From Flavobacteriales bacterium UBA6057 (lineage in GTDB: Bacteria; Bacteroidota; Bacteroidia; Flavobacteriales_G; Salibacteraceae): a stretch of DNA of 64,000 bases. This document shows positions 7,757 to 16,072 of the stretch, in pieces; the first letter of the stretch is position 1; each line of letters opens with the position of its first letter. Both the position numbers and the translations under genes were made by a program. The notes below the pieces were generated by a model. The model saw nothing but the letters and a program-made list of their open reading frames with translations, searched no databases and was not told the DNA's origin. The stretch is from positions 383,247-447,246 of the forward strand of contig DIYJ01000014.1 of NCBI GenBank assembly GCA_002428995.1, given 5' to 3'.

Positions 7757-8461
7757 TCAGGTGTTGAGTTTAGGATTGCGTTTGATGGTCAGGTACATCA
7801 TGAAGTGATAGGCCGTGGCAAATGGAACGAGAAAGTATGGCAGCAAGGCCAATGGGAAGAGATTCATGCTGTGATTTTCACCAAATGCAATGGACTGAAT
7901 GGCCACACCGGGACTGCTGCTGATACTTAAGCTGTAGGCTACAACAAAATCCAGCAATCCGAAGATTATCAGAAAGTAGTAAACCCCCTTTGTTGGCTTT
8001 CCTCCTGTAAAGGTTTGGACGAGGATAGTCAATGCAATGACGGCCGCCATGAAGTCGCCAAAGCCCGAAACATAGGCGAAGAGCGTCCCGGTAAAGCCTC
8101 GAATATTCTCCAGGATGAAGAGCGTTCCCATGAATCTCGTGGCCTGGGTGAGGGTGAGCCATTTAAGCGAGAGGCCGTCACCGATAAAGAAGTCCCGGAA
8201 GGCAAACACTAAAGCCGATGGCCAAATCAGATTAAGGATGACCATGACCCATGCAAGATTGGGGTTTCCAAGTTCAAATTGCCATGACGTGCTGAAGAAA
8301 TACATGATCGCTCCCCACAAGGCGATGATCAACGAAATGGCGATGGATTTTTTCAAGGAAGCACCTGAACCTCTGTACGTTCCAAAAGCAATGAAGGGAA
8401 CCAATAGGGAACTGCCGATCAGCACCAGGGAGGTGATTGAATGAGTAGTAACGCTTTCCAT
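7757..8461 (-). CDS. Multi-pass membrane protein of unknown function
   Basis: 234-residue hydrophobic protein with roughly seven predicted transmembrane helices (first about residues 8-26) and short polar loops; no motif I can assign. It starts 71 bp from a divergently transcribed HxlR regulator, a layout typical of a regulator and its target, and is followed after 5 bp by the DUF1569 gene. I infer that the two genes form an operon controlled by that regulator. Confidence 0.78.
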   Translation of the reverse strand: MESVTTHSITSLVLIGSSLLVPFIAFGTYRGSGASLKKSIAISLIIALWGAIMYFFSTSWQFELGNPNLAWVMVILNLIWPSALVFAFRDFFIGDGLSLKWLTLTQATRFMGTLFILENIRGFTGTLFAYVSGFGDFMAAVIALTILVQTFTGGKPTKGVYYFLIIFGLLDFVVAYSLSISSSPGVAIQSIAFGENHSMNLFPLALLPYFLVPFATAYHFMMYLTIKRNPKLNT

Positions 8462-8532
8462 TTATGACACCTTATGTATTTTCACTTTCAATTTGGAATC
8501 AAAAATAGAATTACTTCCGAAATGAAATCAAA

Positions 8533-8934
8533 ATGAGTGAGGACAGTTTTAGAAGCACATGCCCCATCAGTTCATGTCTGGATCTGTATGGAGATAAGTG
8601 GACGCTGCTTGTAGTGAGGGACTTGCTATATCATGGAAGCAGGACCTTCAAGGATTTTCTTGAATCTGATGAGCACATTTCAAGCGCTCGACTGGCCGAA
8701 CGGTTGAAGAAACTTGAGCGGCTGGAAGCGCTAACGAAGGAAAATCACCCCACCAACAAAAAGGTCTTTATCTATAAACTCACTCAAAAAGGAAAAGATC
8801 TGGCTCCTGCCATTGTAGAACTCATCGCATGGGGAAACAAATACCTGGTTGAACATGTATCAGAAGAGTCCAAAGCCTTTGCTAAAAACCTTGAGTTGAA
8901 CAAAGAAGGGGTTTTAAAGGAGCTGATGAAGTAA
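8533..8934 (+). CDS. HxlR-family winged-helix transcriptional regulator
   Basis: 133-residue MarR-like winged-helix protein. The N-terminal CPISSCLDLYGDKWTLLVVR with its early conserved Cys, the GSRTFKDF helix, the SSARLAERLKKLERL recognition helix and the YKLTQKGKDL wing define HxlR. Members sense redox or electrophile stress through the Cys, or small ligands. It is divergent from the membrane protein/DUF1569 pair, its likely targets. Confidence 0.92.
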   Translation: MSEDSFRSTCPISSCLDLYGDKWTLLVVRDLLYHGSRTFKDFLESDEHISSARLAERLKKLERLEALTKENHPTNKKVFIYKLTQKGKDLAPAIVELIAWGNKYLVEHVSEESKAFAKNLELNKEGVLKELMK

Positions 8935-9046
8935 AAAACCAGTGACACAATTCATGGCTCTGATCCTCCAAGACAACGACATTCAGTATTTCGGAAAGCC
9001 TCGGTTTTTTAAATGGATTGCTCCTTTTACCTTTCGTGCAGTTAAA

Positions 9047-9436
9047 ATGGAAAAAGCCCTGATCATCCTCTCCCTGTTTATCTCATTGCTTGCAAATGGA
9101 CAAAGCAAGTCGTTTGACAAAATGGTCGCGAGGAATGACAGCATTTGCGAACCAGAACTGAAGCTCAGGTTTGATCCAAAGGTTGGCAAGTTTGGGTTTG
9201 TAGACTCGACAGAGACTTATGTGATTGAGCCCCAGTTTTACTGCGCGACTGAATTTATCGACTGCAAGGCATTGACCTCAAAAAAGAAACGCTGCATCTC
9301 CGATGTTAACATGGAAAAGTATGGTTGGCTTTACGTGGACAAGGCCAACCTTGTGTTATTGGCCCCAAGAATCAAGCAACGCAGCAAATGGGAAGAAGAA
9401 GTAAAGACTGCACCCAAAAAGAACTCTGGACTCTAG
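9047..9436 (+). CDS. Secreted WG-repeat-like protein
   Basis: 129-residue protein with a signal peptide (residues 1-18, hydrophobic ALIILSLFISLLA then NGQ). The middle contains two degenerate WG-type repeats, GKFGFVDSTETYVIEPQF and YGWLYVDKANLVLLAPR, which resemble the G-x-W/F-G-h-h-D ... I-x-P-x-Y unit. An in-frame GTG 35 codons upstream would place the signal peptide inside the protein, so ATG 9047 is chosen. WG repeats are protein-binding; no specific role can be assigned. Confidence 0.65.
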   Translation: MEKALIILSLFISLLANGQSKSFDKMVARNDSICEPELKLRFDPKVGKFGFVDSTETYVIEPQFYCATEFIDCKALTSKKKRCISDVNMEKYGWLYVDKANLVLLAPRIKQRSKWEEEVKTAPKKNSGL

Positions 9437-9634
9437 TCGTTTTATGCAGATCGTCCATAGACTCTTGAGCCATTGCATTAGCTCCAAAAAAACCTCAGCA
9501 GCTTACCGCGACAATCAGGAGCATCAAGCCACTTCGGTAACGCTTCATGCCTGAAGGCAAACCGAAAACACGTAGAATCGTAGTTCTTGCGCTGGCGCAC
9601 CGCAAGGTTTTGCCACACCATCAACCAGAACGCA

Positions 9635-10819
9635 ATGAAGAACATCGCAGTCCTCATTTTCCTGCTGTCCCTTTCAGTCACGGGTTATCCCCAGGCAATC
9701 GACCAGTCCATACTGGAGTCCATCAAGAGCAAGGCCGTAGCGTCTCATTCGGATGCGGTGATCATTCAGCGGGATGGAACAACGATTTACGAGGACTACT
9801 TCGAAAAGGAGGAAATTCCCATCTACATCGCTTCTGCTGGTAAGTCCCTGACGGGTCTGGCGATTGGGAAGCTGATCGATCTGCGGCTTCTGGACTCGCT
9901 GGATCAGCCGGTGCACACCATTTATCCCCAATGGAAACAGGGCCGCAAGAAAGACATCACTGTGAGAATGCTTCTGAACCACACTTCAGGGCTGCAAAAC
10001 CACCCGAACGCCAGTGTAGAGCTGGAGCCGGCACCGAACTACAAAATCCAGAACATCATCGAGCTGGCCCTGGCGGCCGAGCTGTCCAATGCACCGGGTG
10101 AGAAGGTAAGCTACAACAACAAGGCGGTTGCGCTTTTGGGCGGCATCGTGCAGGAGCTGTCAGGGAAATCATTTGATCGGTTTTTTGCCGATGAGTTCTT
10201 TGGCCCCATGGACATTACCGATTATGACTGGATCAAGGACAAATCGGGAAACCCAACCGTTCACGGTGCCTTTGTGCTAAAGCCTTCTGACTTCCTCAAG
10301 TTCGGAGAATTGATGCTGAACAAGGGAAGCTACAACGGCCAACAGATCATCAGCGAGGAATGGGTCAGCGCATCGTTGGAGCAAAGCCAGGATTTTACAC
10401 CCATCTGGGGGTTGCTCTGGTGGAGATTACCAGAGTATGAGAAAAGGATCATTGACGATGAAACCTGGAGCTCCTGGAAGCAGGCAGGTGTGGAGGAAGG
10501 TTTCATGGACAAACTGAAGCCCATCAAAGGGAAGCTGTTCGACACTCCGGATGATTTTTACCGCGACTTGGAGAAGCTGCTCGGAGAAAACTGGGGGACG
10601 GTATTGGATAAAAACCTACCACCAGAAGTAGCATCCAGCAAAAGGGTGTATGGAGAGCAGATCACGGCCTACTACGCCAACGGATACCGGGGAAACTTCC
10701 TCGTCATTCTGCCGGAGCAAAAGATCGTTGCCGTGAGATGCGCAGACCATGACGGGTTCAACTACGAGACTGATTTCTTCCCCGACTTTGTGCGCTTAGT
10801 GTCTCAGCTGGAGAAGTGA
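9635..10819 (+). CDS. Serine hydrolase, beta-lactamase/class C PBP family
   Basis: 394-residue secreted enzyme with signal peptide (residues 1-20, ending YPQA). Penicillin-binding motifs are visible: SAGK at 67-70 with nucleophile Ser67, and YNN at 160-162. Family members include esterases, D-aminopeptidases and beta-lactamases of class C; the substrate cannot be told. An insertion of about 90 residues with charged segments (around ETWSSWKQAG to LLGENWGT) splits the usual C-terminal part. Upstream in-frame codons to 9587 precede the signal peptide and are not used. Confidence 0.88.
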   Translation: MKNIAVLIFLLSLSVTGYPQAIDQSILESIKSKAVASHSDAVIIQRDGTTIYEDYFEKEEIPIYIASAGKSLTGLAIGKLIDLRLLDSLDQPVHTIYPQWKQGRKKDITVRMLLNHTSGLQNHPNASVELEPAPNYKIQNIIELALAAELSNAPGEKVSYNNKAVALLGGIVQELSGKSFDRFFADEFFGPMDITDYDWIKDKSGNPTVHGAFVLKPSDFLKFGELMLNKGSYNGQQIISEEWVSASLEQSQDFTPIWGLLWWRLPEYEKRIIDDETWSSWKQAGVEEGFMDKLKPIKGKLFDTPDDFYRDLEKLLGENWGTVLDKNLPPEVASSKRVYGEQITAYYANGYRGNFLVILPEQKIVAVRCADHDGFNYETDFFPDFVRLVSQLEK

Positions 10820-10954
10820 GGTGGTAATTGGCATGCTTGGGGGCTTACCTTCGCTTACCTTGCTCAGAAATGAACCATCAAAATGGGCACACCACCGGCA
10901 AAAGGTGATGGACATGCACTCTGCAAGAGAATAACTGAAAACCGTACGTAACTG

Positions 10955-11365
10955 ATGCAAATAGAGGAGATCATAGAGGAGCTTCGGGCGCTCAATGAAG
11001 AAGTTCCAAAACCGCTTCGCCTTCCGTCTGTCGAAGAACTTGATCAGATTGAAACCGACCTTGGCATTACGTTGAACCCAGATTATCGGAAATTTTTGCT
11101 CAGTGCCGGAGATGTCGTTTACGGAGTGCTTGAACCCGCATTGGCAATTCCGGATCATCCAGCTCAATACCTTGTGAACATTGCGAGGGAAGCCTGGCAA
11201 GACGGCCTCGATCAGGGCTTACTTCCCATTTGCGAAGACAACGGAGACTATTACTGCCTGAACGCTTCAGGAGAAGTCGAGTTTTGGTCGCATGAAGGCG
11301 CTTCAGATGAGAAATGGCCGAGCCTTGCCGCCTGGATCAGCGAAGTCTGGATAGAAGAAAGCTGA
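10955..11365 (+). CDS. SMI1/KNR4 family protein
   Basis: 136-residue protein with the SMI1/KNR4 (SUKH) pattern: LPSVEELDQIETDLGITLNP DYRKF at the N-terminal half, then LLPICEDNGDYYCL and a C-terminal LAAWISEVW. SUKH proteins are frequent immunity proteins against contact-dependent toxins, but many stand alone as here, with no toxin gene next to it. It is followed by a 528-bp gene-free stretch. Confidence 0.85.
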   Translation: MQIEEIIEELRALNEEVPKPLRLPSVEELDQIETDLGITLNPDYRKFLLSAGDVVYGVLEPALAIPDHPAQYLVNIAREAWQDGLDQGLLPICEDNGDYYCLNASGEVEFWSHEGASDEKWPSLAAWISEVWIEES

Positions 11366-11674
11366 CAGTCAATAAAATAGCTGGGCTCAGAAAACACCAA
11401 ACTGACGGCCACCGCCTTGATTCCTGCCTTTCGGAAGCCGGCTTTGGCAAGTTGATTTCAAACCAAAACTCATTCGGAGGTGTGAGCTCTCAGAGCCGGA
11501 TGAGTCTCGCGCATCATGGGGTTTTTGGGCAGCTGATAGTGTAAATCAGGATCTCGCCTCAGCTCCCGATGGAGTAAGTTATTGATTTGTTGAGAGTTAT
11601 CAATAGGGTGAGATGGCGCTTGATCATCACACAATCCAAAACCTCGTCTGTACTGGCGCAGGTGGATTCAACAC

Positions 11675-11776
11675 TGCGCCACCCTCTCCACCTCTGCGTC
11701 ACCCCCTGGCGCTGCGCCATACTAGCACCTTGCGTCACCTTCCTTTGTGTTGCGTCACTCTTTACCCCTGCGTCAC
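11675..11776. repeat. Periodic array of TGCGYCAY units (18-20 bp spacing)
   Basis: Six octamers matching TGCGYCAY begin at 11675, 11695, 11713, 11731, 11751 and 11769, spaced 20, 18, 18, 20 and 18 bp, separated by pyrimidine-rich filler. It sits in the 528-bp gap between the SMI1/KNR4 gene and the dioxygenase-like lipoprotein gene; I see no gene in that gap. The small ORFs that cross the array mostly translate the repeat itself. It could be a decayed minisatellite or a set of helically phased protein sites. Confidence 0.7.
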
Positions 11777-11893
11777 CCGCTTTTCACGGTTTTATGGTCG
11801 CCAGAACGAAAAGAAATTGTGTGCTGGCCTCATACAGCTACTAGTGATCAGAAGTTTTGATCTGCTCTATCTTGTAGCGCTTATGAGCTTCCC

Positions 11894-12514
11894 ATGAAGA
11901 GAATCATGTCCATGCTGTTGATGAGTCTGCTCCTGACTCAGTGTTCCATTGACAGGACCATTCACAACCTCTCTCTGTCTGAGCTTCAAACGCTGGATCA
12001 ATTTGAAGGATTGGAGCGTCAAAGCCAGGTTCGGATCAGTGATCCGGACGAACCAGGTCAAAAGCTCTGGTTGTGTCTGACGTTTGTTTCCGCGGAAACA
12101 GAAAGACCCATTATCAAGGAGCAGATCAAGCTATTCCACACCTCCTCCCAGGGAGAATACAACCCCGATGACCCGAGCGATGAATCCACGGCACGACTGA
12201 ATGGAACAGCTTATACAGACGATCAGGGACGAATCTTTGTCCAGACCATTTTGCCGGGCGATTACGGCAGCTCTTCCGATAACCGACATGTTCATACCAC
12301 CGTACAAAATGCCAGACCTCAGGCTTATGATATTCACTTTAAGCAATACACAGGAATGATGAACGAGCGCTTCATCAACGGAAGCGACCAGCACTTCCTG
12401 GCGGATTTAAAGCAGACAGAGGACGGTGTTTTGGTGGCCTTCTTAATGGTTGAAGTGAAGAATCACCATCTGGAACCTGCGGCCATGCAAAGGACCGGGC
12501 GATCAGATGATTAG
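11894..12514 (+). CDS. Lipoprotein with intradiol ring-cleavage dioxygenase-like domain
   Basis: 206-residue lipoprotein (signal with lipobox LLTQC, Cys17). The middle resembles the beta-sandwich of protocatechuate/catechol intradiol dioxygenases: GEYNPDDP, TDDQGRIFVQTILPGDYG, then NRHVHTTVQ. The four residues equivalent to the Fe(III) ligands appear kept: Tyr89, Tyr124, His132 and His134. Family knowledge says extracytoplasmic members may act on aromatics or be non-catalytic carriers. The last residues (GRSDD) and the stop are encoded by the ATCAGATGAT spacer repeat, so the C-terminus has drifted into repeat DNA. Confidence 0.7.
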   Translation: MKRIMSMLLMSLLLTQCSIDRTIHNLSLSELQTLDQFEGLERQSQVRISDPDEPGQKLWLCLTFVSAETERPIIKEQIKLFHTSSQGEYNPDDPSDESTARLNGTAYTDDQGRIFVQTILPGDYGSSSDNRHVHTTVQNARPQAYDIHFKQYTGMMNERFINGSDQHFLADLKQTEDGVLVAFLMVEVKNHHLEPAAMQRTGRSDD

Positions 12515-12540
12515 ATGATGAGTTGATCAGATGATGTGAT
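12501..12540. repeat. ATCAGATGAT-type spacer repeat
   Basis: GATCAGATGATTAGATGATG followed by GATCAGATGATG; it overlaps the last codons and stop of the preceding lipoprotein gene. Confidence 0.6.
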
Positions 12541-12562
12541 TCAAGAGAGAATAAGCGCTGGA

Positions 12563-12710
12563 GTCGGCCTTTCAGGTTTTTTGGCACCAGATCGAAGAGA
12601 AATTGCGCGTTGGGCCCGCGCAGCGATTTGTGCCTCCGCTAAAGTTATGGCGACACACAAGCCGCTCTATCGCTGCAGCTGAAGCGCGTGTGATCAGTAT
12701 GACCTGCTTC
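12563..12710. repeat. Dispersed structured repeat, copy B (partial)
   Basis: Left half of the family: TCGGCCTTTCAGG, GGCACCAGATCGAAGAGAAA, GCGCAGCGATTTG, then CTCCGCTAAAG and GCGACACACAAGC, ending in the tail motif GATCAGTATGACCTGCTT. The right arm of the long inverted repeat and the ACTTTG hairpin are missing, so this copy is truncated or rearranged. The rest of the gap up to the next gene at 12833 holds nothing I recognise. Confidence 0.7.
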
Positions 12711-12832
12711 ATAGCTGTAAACAGCCATTATCTGGCAATACAAAAACCAAAAAGTATCAGCGTTTCGCAATTGCGTATACGACCTGAGCATCGTGCCGCC
12801 CGCAGCTTTGCCTATGATTTAAACAAGGCAAG

Positions 12833-13786
12833 ATGAGCACGAAAAACCAGTTTGGAAAAAGGGGATGGACCCCCGATCGAATAGAATCTCTGAGAGGTAA
12901 AACGTTCCTGATCACCGGTGCTACCAGCGGGACAGGTTTGGAAGCATCACGAATACTCCTGTCAAAGGGTGCGAAGGTGGTGATGCTCAACCGCAACCCC
13001 ATAAAGTCGGAGAGTGTCATTGCCAACTTGAAGCAAGAGCTTGGCCATCATGTGGACGTTTCTTTCATCCGCATGGATTTGGGAGATCAGGCTTCTGTGA
13101 GAGCAGCGGCAGAAGAAGTACTCGGAAAAGTGAAGCACATTGACGCGTTGATGTGCAACGGTGCCATTGCCCAGGTGCCCAAACAAGTGTTCACCGTAGA
13201 CGGCTTTGAAAGTCAGCTTGGAGTCAACCACTACGGTCACTTCACATTGCAAGCCCTACTCTTTCCACGGATTGAAAAATCGAAAGGACGCATTGTTGTG
13301 GTGGGCAGCGAAGGCTACAAAATGGGCATCAAAACCATACAGTTCGAGGACATGAACTGGGACCAAAACTACAGTGCCAACGGAGTCTACAGCCAGAGCA
13401 AACTGGCGCAGATCATGACTGTTTATGAACTGCAAGACCGCTTGAAAAAGGCCGGCAAGACCGATGTGAAAGTCTATGCCTGCCACCCCGGAGCCTCCAG
13501 CACTTCGCTCATCAAAACCAGTGGGAGTCTGGCAACACGCTTCGTTTGGCAACTGATGAAGCTATCTCCGATGGTACAATCGGCCGAAAAAGGCTCGTAC
13601 CCGGAACTAATGTGTGCCACCGAAGATAACTTGGATCAAGCAGGCTTCTATGGCCCAACAGGACGCAACTATTGGACAGGCCCTGTAGGCGAGTGCAAAC
13701 TCGAACCACACGCAAAAGACAAAGCCGTAGCTGAGAAGCTGTGGGCAGTATCAGAAGCCGCAACCGGTTTGAAATGGAGCGTATGA
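12833..13786 (+). CDS. Short-chain dehydrogenase (retinol-dehydrogenase-like SDR)
   Basis: 317-residue SDR with a 20-residue N-terminal extension before the cofactor loop TGATSGTGLEA. Other motifs are CNGA in place of NNAG, VVVGSEG with the catalytic Ser, and YSQSKLAQ with Tyr/Lys. The C-terminal half (YACHPGASSTSL, FYGPTGRNYWTGP) is typical of the atypical RDH/WWOX-like SDR group. Substrate unknown. It stands alone between repeat-containing spacers. Confidence 0.88.
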   Translation: MSTKNQFGKRGWTPDRIESLRGKTFLITGATSGTGLEASRILLSKGAKVVMLNRNPIKSESVIANLKQELGHHVDVSFIRMDLGDQASVRAAAEEVLGKVKHIDALMCNGAIAQVPKQVFTVDGFESQLGVNHYGHFTLQALLFPRIEKSKGRIVVVGSEGYKMGIKTIQFEDMNWDQNYSANGVYSQSKLAQIMTVYELQDRLKKAGKTDVKVYACHPGASSTSLIKTSGSLATRFVWQLMKLSPMVQSAEKGSYPELMCATEDNLDQAGFYGPTGRNYWTGPVGECKLEPHAKDKAVAEKLWAVSEAATGLKWSV

Positions 13787-13789
13787 TAT

Positions 13790-13850
13790 ACCATGCCTTC
13801 GAGGGCAGTCATGCTGAGGGCGACTGAAAGTCGCGTCTCGAAGCATGAAG
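13790..13850. repeat. REP-like palindrome (TTCGAG...CTCGAA, CTCAGCATGAC family)
   Basis: CATGCCTTCGAG and CTCGAAGCATG form an outer inverted repeat; inside is a perfect hairpin GCGACT-GAA-AGTCGC (13820-13834). Read on the minus strand it gives CTTCGAGACGC ... CTCAGCATGACTG, the same pattern as the palindrome after the TcA gene and the tail of the dispersed structured repeats. Confidence 0.65.
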
Positions 13851-13870
13851 CGCAGGCCCATCTTTCATCA

Positions 13871-13900
13871 ACTGATCAACTCATGGTCTGATCATCTGAT
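13871..13900. repeat. ATCAGATGAT-type spacer repeat (inverted)
   Basis: ACTGATCAACTC followed by TGGTCTGATCATCTGAT; the reverse complement of the ATCAGATGAT spacer family. Confidence 0.5.
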
Positions 13901-13914
13901 TTTCACCTCAAATT

Positions 13915-13928
13915 CACGTTAACTTAGA
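13915..13928 (+). promoter_or_regulatory. CACSTTAACTTAGA motif shared by two AraC loci (copy 1)
   Basis: CACGTTAACTTAGA lies 21 bp before the membrane protein/AraC operon. A near-identical string (CACCTTAACTTAGA) sits at 58820, just before the paralogous AraC gene. TAACTTAG resembles the Bacteroidota -7 element TAnnTTTG, so this copy may be a promoter; an operator is also possible. Confidence 0.3.
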
Positions 13929-13949
13929 TCACTCTCAACAACACACAAC

Positions 13950-14462
13950 ATGGACATTCTAAAAGCATCCACCGACTGGGCCAAGGCTGAACTTGTTTCC
14001 ACGCCCTTTTTCATGCTGTTCGGAATCGCATTCATGGCAGCAAGCTTCGCCCTGTGGCAAATCGGCAAAACCGACCTGGCCAAAGCCTACATGATCCCCA
14101 CCCTGGTGGCCGGTGCCTTGCTGCTCATTATTGGGTTGGGATTGTTCTTTACCAATAAATCGAGGATCACCCAGTTTAAAACGGCTTACAACAGCGATGC
14201 TGCTGCCTTTGTGGCTTCAGAATTGGAGCGGACCGAAGCCACGCTGAAGGAGTACAAAAACGTGGTATTCACCGCTGTTCCATTGATCATTATCGCTTGC
14301 GCGCTCGTCCTGATGTTTGTCAACGCTCCCGCCTGGCGTGCCAGCATGATTACCAGCATGGCCATGCTCGTGGTCATTTTGTTGATTGACGGTATGGCCC
14401 ATGCCAGAATCGATGAATACCACCAACAGCTGCTCACCGCAGAAAGCGAAATGAAGCCCTGA
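13950..14462 (+). CDS. Four-helix membrane protein of unknown function
   Basis: 170-residue protein with four hydrophobic segments (about residues 18-37, 47-67, 104-124 and 129-148) and a cytoplasmic helical loop between helices 2 and 3. No known family is recognised. It is separated by one base from the AraC regulator gene that follows (TGA A ATG), so the two are co-translated; it may be the sensor or target of that regulator (inference). Confidence 0.78.
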   Translation: MDILKASTDWAKAELVSTPFFMLFGIAFMAASFALWQIGKTDLAKAYMIPTLVAGALLLIIGLGLFFTNKSRITQFKTAYNSDAAAFVASELERTEATLKEYKNVVFTAVPLIIIACALVLMFVNAPAWRASMITSMAMLVVILLIDGMAHARIDEYHQQLLTAESEMKP

Positions 14463-14463
14463 A

Positions 14464-15375
14464 ATGCAGCATTTTAAAACCCTATCCGCCTACCACGAAT
14501 ACCTGGAACTCCCGCGGCCGGAGCATCCCATGTTTAGCATGTATTCAGCCCTGGGTGAAGGCTACCTGCCGTGCCCGAAAGAAAGCTCACCGCCCATCAC
14601 CAACGACTGTTATTCCATTAGCTTCAAGAAAATCGTCAAGGGCGATTTGGCCTACGGACGCACCAAGTATGACTTCACCAATGGTGCGCTGTTCTTCATT
14701 GCCCCACGACAGGTGCTGCAGTGGGAGAGTAGTGCAGTGTTTGAGCAAAAAGGGTTTTCCATCCATTTTCATGAAGACTTCCTGAAGGGAACCGAGCTCG
14801 CACAGCAGATCAGGAAGTACGGCTTCTTTTCCTACTCCGCCAATGAAGCCCTGCACTTGTCGCCCAAAGAAGAGCGGCAGATCGAGCTGATCGTGGAGAA
14901 CATTCACCTTGAATACCAAAACAATCCCGATTCCTTCAGCAAGGACATCATCATTGCCCACCTCAGCACTTTGTTAAAGTATGCCCAGCGCTTCTACGAA
15001 CGGCAGTTTACGCATCGCGAAGAGCTGTCCAACGACTTGCTCGAGCGCTTCAATCAGCAGCTCGAAACCTATTTCGATTCAGGACAGTTGCAGGAAAACG
15101 GAATCCCCAACATCGAGCAGATCGCAGACGGACTCTCCGTTTCGCAGCGCTACCTGAGCGACACATTGAAAAAAGAAACGGGTAAAACCTCCACCGAGCA
15201 TCTGCACTTGTACCTGATGGACGAAGCCAAGAACATTCTGCTGAACCCCAACAAAACCATCGCAGAAGTAGCCTACGAACTAGGCTTTGAATACCCACCC
15301 TACTTTTCAAGGCTCTTCAAAAAGAAAGAGGGCATCAGCCCATCGGAGTACCGGGAGCGGTTTGAGCTCAACTAG
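14464..15375 (+). CDS. AraC-family transcriptional regulator
   Basis: 303-residue regulator with an N-terminal cupin-like ligand-binding domain (GALFFIAPRQVLQW, GFSIHFHEDFL) and a C-terminal double helix-turn-helix. The first HTH is around EQIADGLSVSQRYLSDTLKK and the second around TIAEVAYELGFEYPPYFSRL, with the FKKKEGISPSEYR signature. The effector is unknown. It is translationally linked to the membrane protein gene upstream. A paralogue with the same layout lies at 58837-59751. Confidence 0.93.
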   Translation: MQHFKTLSAYHEYLELPRPEHPMFSMYSALGEGYLPCPKESSPPITNDCYSISFKKIVKGDLAYGRTKYDFTNGALFFIAPRQVLQWESSAVFEQKGFSIHFHEDFLKGTELAQQIRKYGFFSYSANEALHLSPKEERQIELIVENIHLEYQNNPDSFSKDIIIAHLSTLLKYAQRFYERQFTHREELSNDLLERFNQQLETYFDSGQLQENGIPNIEQIADGLSVSQRYLSDTLKKETGKTSTEHLHLYLMDEAKNILLNPNKTIAEVAYELGFEYPPYFSRLFKKKEGISPSEYRERFELN

Positions 15376-15385
15376 GTTGGAGGGG

Positions 15386-15399
15386 TGATCAGATGATGG
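15386..15399. repeat. ATCAGATGAT-type spacer repeat
   Basis: Single unit TGATCAGATGATGG after the AraC gene stop. Confidence 0.4.
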
Positions 15400-15444
15400 T
15401 GGTTAAGCCGCGCCAAGATTTCGGGAAGTAGCTTTGACAGTAAC

Positions 15445-15900
15445 ATGAACACCTCGAGAATATTTCAGACGCTGGCAATCATTGTTGTCTGCTCATGCAA
15501 TGCTCCGTCTCCTCAAACTGCGGATACCAGGCACGTGCCGGTAGATATAGCCGAGGAATTCGCCAATAGCTATGTAGCGTATTCCAATGATCGCAAGAAC
15601 CCCATGAACACGTTAGAATGGCTTGAGTCTCAACCCATGGCAAGCGAGCGGTTTAAATCCTCTCTCCAGGCGTTTTACAATGAAATGGAGTTTGTGGACG
15701 CTGATCCAATTCTTGATGCTCAAGATCATCCCGAGAAGGGATTTGAGGTTGTAAAAGTGGATTCCCACTACGTTACACTAAAGGGAGTTGATTGGGAAAG
15801 GTTCAAGATGGTTGTGAGGTTGGCGGAATCAAATGGCAAATGGGTCATTGATGGTGCAGGAGCGATCAACATACCGGCAAATCGAAGAGTCCAGCACTAA
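15445..15900 (+). CDS. Lipoprotein, DUF3828-like
   Basis: 151-residue lipoprotein: signal segment IFQTLAIIVVCSC with the lipobox Cys at residue 19. The remainder resembles DUF3828-type proteins, with a helical region around LEWLESQPMASERFKSSLQ, an ADPILDAQDHPEKGFEV turn and a terminal beta strand WVIDGAGAINIP. It would be periplasmic or outer-membrane attached. Function unknown, single-gene context. Confidence 0.7.
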   Translation: MNTSRIFQTLAIIVVCSCNAPSPQTADTRHVPVDIAEEFANSYVAYSNDRKNPMNTLEWLESQPMASERFKSSLQAFYNEMEFVDADPILDAQDHPEKGFEVVKVDSHYVTLKGVDWERFKMVVRLAESNGKWVIDGAGAINIPANRRVQH

Positions 15901-15903
15901 CGC

Positions 15904-15930
15904 GCAAGCGATCAGTATGACCTGCTTGGT
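15904..15930. repeat. Isolated tail motif of the dispersed repeat
   Basis: GCAAGCGATCAGTATGACCTGCTT, the 3' tail of the structured repeat family, occurs alone directly after the DUF3828-like lipoprotein stop codon. Confidence 0.55.
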
Positions 15931-16072
15931 TATGGTTAAGAAACATGAACCACAGACCAAAGCCCAGCAAGCCATTTAACAGACCCCAAAATGATTCAAA
16001 TTAACTTCGACCTTGTAAACTTTACAGGATTACAACAAGCCGTTGATCATACGCTCAAATACCCCAGCCTTC

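Noticed and set aside
11675..11776. CRISPR array
   Set aside because: Repeat units are 8 bp with 10-12 bp fillers, far below CRISPR repeat and spacer lengths, and no cas gene is present.
11587..11897. Two overlapping small frames in the SMI1-dioxygenase spacer
   Set aside because: Both translate the TGCGYCAY array into repetitive Cys/Arg/His/Pro strings; the 18- and 20-bp spacing breaks any constant frame.
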